This document shows positions 62,090-64,000 of a stretch of 64,000 nucleotides of DNA, in pieces (position 1 is the first letter of the stretch; each line of letters begins with the position of its first letter). Source of the DNA: Berberis thunbergii (taxonomy: Eukaryota; Streptophyta; Magnoliopsida; Ranunculales; Berberidaceae). Under the pieces are notes generated by a model, which saw only the letters and a program-made list of their open reading frames with translations, made no database searches and was not told the DNA's origin. Position numbers and translations under genes: made by a program. The stretch lies in NCBI GenBank assembly GCA_003290165.1, contig QNQO01000547.1, forward strand, positions 1 to 64,000, in the 5' to 3' direction.

Positions 62090-63392
62090 CTAATGCTGGA
62101 TCCTTCAAAGGTGACCAAAGACCTGTCCATGTACGTCTTAGACTCGATTCTTTTCTCTTATTTGTTGGGGATCATTGATTTTGTGGTCCCCCTTGATCAG
62201 TGGTTATGGAAATGTTATTGAGTAAACACGGGCCCTGTTTCCGCCCATTACCATTCCGGAGCGCGTTCATACTGGATTTTCATGTGGCAACTGATGTTGG
62301 GTCGGTCTGTGGCACTGTTGTGATGTAAAGGTTTCTTATGTAATCGTGTTTGTTTATTCTTTGCTGTTACAAACCAATGTAAAATGCTTTATTCCACTCT
62401 GATTTGTTTACTGTTCAAAGCTCTGTTTTGTTTCTTGTTAGTAATTGATCTTGTCAGCGACTTTGTCTATCTCCCTCTGCATTGTAGATTGTTCAGTGCA
62501 TTAATATGTATCCCTTAAAAAGGTGGTTTCTGGTTTGAAAAATTGTACAATTCCTCTTCACCATTAGACCAAATTTGATGGAACTGGATATTTCAGAAGC
62601 TGTCTCGCAGCTTTGATTATGTTGTTGAAAAATTGCAATCTCATACATACCATCATATTGAGCAGGCCTGATTCTTCAAATAAACGAACTTATGATGAAG
62701 AAGTTTCTCAAAAGGCCTTAGAGGGGAAGGATCCAAGAGTGACATAAGCTCTTGGTACGCTAAATCAACATACATAAAGTATGATCCACATAAACGCGAC
62801 AATAACCTATTGGTATGCTAAATCAACATACATAAAGTATGCAACAGACAAAAGAAGTTGGATCAAAGTAAGCGCTCCACTTCCCACCAAATGTGGTTTG
62901 GTATGATATGCAACAAACAAAAGTGGGATCAAACTAGCACTCCATTCCCACTAAATGTGGTTGGGAGCAACTTTTTCTCCTCTTCGTACTATTATTAAAA
63001 AAAGAATAAAAAAATGTGGTTTGGGAGAATCTCATAATGCCTGCATCATCCATGACAATGGCCATGTCATGGTGTGCATGAGCTCAACTATATAAAAAGA
63101 CACTGTTACCCAATTTTTTTAACTTTCTAAGAGACACCACCAATAAAAGTTTTTTCCTTCCATTCTCCTTCCTTCTCTCTTTCTTTAGCTGCGATCTCTT
63201 CCAAATGGCAAGCAAGAACAATATTGTTGTTGTTGTGCTGCTCCGCCTGGCGCCTCGCCTCTTCTTCTTATTATTTTTTTCTTTGTGTTCCCTCTGTTTT
63301 CTTTTCAATAACAGGTTGTTGCAGTTTTTTTTTCCTCTCAACAATAATCAACAAGAGTAGCGACGACAACGGTGTTGGAGTGATAGCGGAGA
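62090..63392. other. 3' UTR and flank of CPK13
   Basis: After the TGA at 62087-62089 comes a 3' UTR-like stretch; AATGTAAAATGCTTTATTCC near 62380-62397 may be the poly(A) region. Further on are two short tandem duplications: TAAATCAACATACATAAAGT at ~62761 and ~62820, and AAATGTGGTT-containing blocks near 62841 and 62909. No gene seen; the lysine/arginine-rich minus-strand frame 63084-63344 is low-complexity. Confidence 0.5.
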
Positions 63393-64000
63393 TCATCATC
63401 ATTAAAGCCCATTCCTGATATTTTTAGGGTCGGCTACATGGATTTTGGTTCTCCAAGCAATGTAGTCTTCCTACATATCCTTGCCTAATCCAAGCTCAAT
63501 GATGTCTTCATTCATTGCCTTCATCTAAGTTTTCAATGGTCGTCCCTTCTGTCTACACCCTCTATTAATTTGTCAATCTCGAAATTTTCTAATTGACGTC
63601 GTGCTTGGTCTCCTCTGCACATGGACAAACCAAGTTAAATGTCTTTATCTAATTTGTCCTCTATGAGCGCTACACCTAAGTATCTCCTAATTTTTTCATT
63701 TCTAATTTTATCCTTACGGGTTTTACCATACATTCACCTTAACATACGTATTTCTGCTACTGCAATCTTATGCGTATGTTGTCCCGCAGTAGCCAAACAT
63801 TCTGAGTCGTATAACTTGTCTGGTCGAACAATTGTCTTATAGCATTTCCCTTTTAGCCTTGTAGACATCATTCTATCGCATAATACTCCTGACGTCATTA
63901 TCCATTTCAGCCAACCAACTTTAATCCTATGATCTACAACTTTCCGATAGTCCAATCCTTTTTAATTATAGATCCTAGATATCGAAAAACCTCACACTCG
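63393..64000 (-). mobile_element. RTE-type LINE, 3' part, runs off the window
   Basis: Minus-strand RTE of the same family as 15004-15765 and 38671-41463, starting at its TGATGATGA tail (63393) and continuing past 64000. The frame 63734-63955 has DHRIKVGWLKW and the KCYKTIVRP region. Stops and changes show decay. Its 5' end and target duplication cannot be seen here. Confidence 0.85.

Overview
This is a nuclear, AT-rich plant window, almost certainly from a eudicot. The evidence is intron-rich genes with GT-AG introns and plant-type protein families (a plant omega-3 desaturase and a calcium-dependent protein kinase of the CPK13 type). The space between and inside the genes is filled with plant transposons: RTE and L1 LINEs, a tRNA-derived SINE, a short LTR element, a gypsy gag remnant, hAT, Mutator-like and Helitron elements. 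I cannot name the species.

Layout. 832-4241: omega-3 fatty acid desaturase gene copy A (8 exons, 411 aa). 4242-11060: intergenic, with a hairpin-forming repeat, a long-TIR element, a Mutator-like MITE and a SINE. 11060-20645: a broken 5' part of CPK13 (end of exon 1, intron 1, exons 4 and 5), invaded by a hAT element, an RTE fragment and a 1.8 kb LTR element. 21934-24743: omega-3 desaturase copy B (8 exons). 27280-33029: a 5.75 kb TIR element with a perfect 9 bp target duplication that carries a higher-order satellite array and a nested Helitron. 33522-62089: intact CPK13 (7 exons, 533 aa), with an 8.9 kb intron 1 and a 16.1 kb intron 5, both made largely of nested transposons. 63393-64000: the 3' end of another RTE that runs off the window.

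How it fits together. The order desaturase - CPK13(broken) - desaturase - CPK13(intact) shows a tandem duplication of a desaturase+CPK13 block. The upstream copy of CPK13 stops inside intron 5, so it never had (or soon lost) exons 6-7 and decayed. The two desaturases both keep open frames, all splice junctions and all three histidine boxes. Homology also covers introns and the 3' flanks, so this was a DNA-level duplication.

Most notable signals: (1) a Mutator-like TIR family, with two members at 27.3-33.0 kb and 55.3-57.3 kb, that carries internal satellite arrays and TTCGC/GCGAA hairpin cassettes; (2) an 8-unit higher-order repeat (about 1.33 kb) inside the first member, built from ~191 bp and ~91 bp units; (3) several datable nested insertions with clear target-site duplications, including a hAT whose empty site survives in the paralogous CPK13 intron; (4) a 24 bp triplication at the start codon of desaturase copy B. 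All assignments come from reading the sequence by eye; no database search was run.
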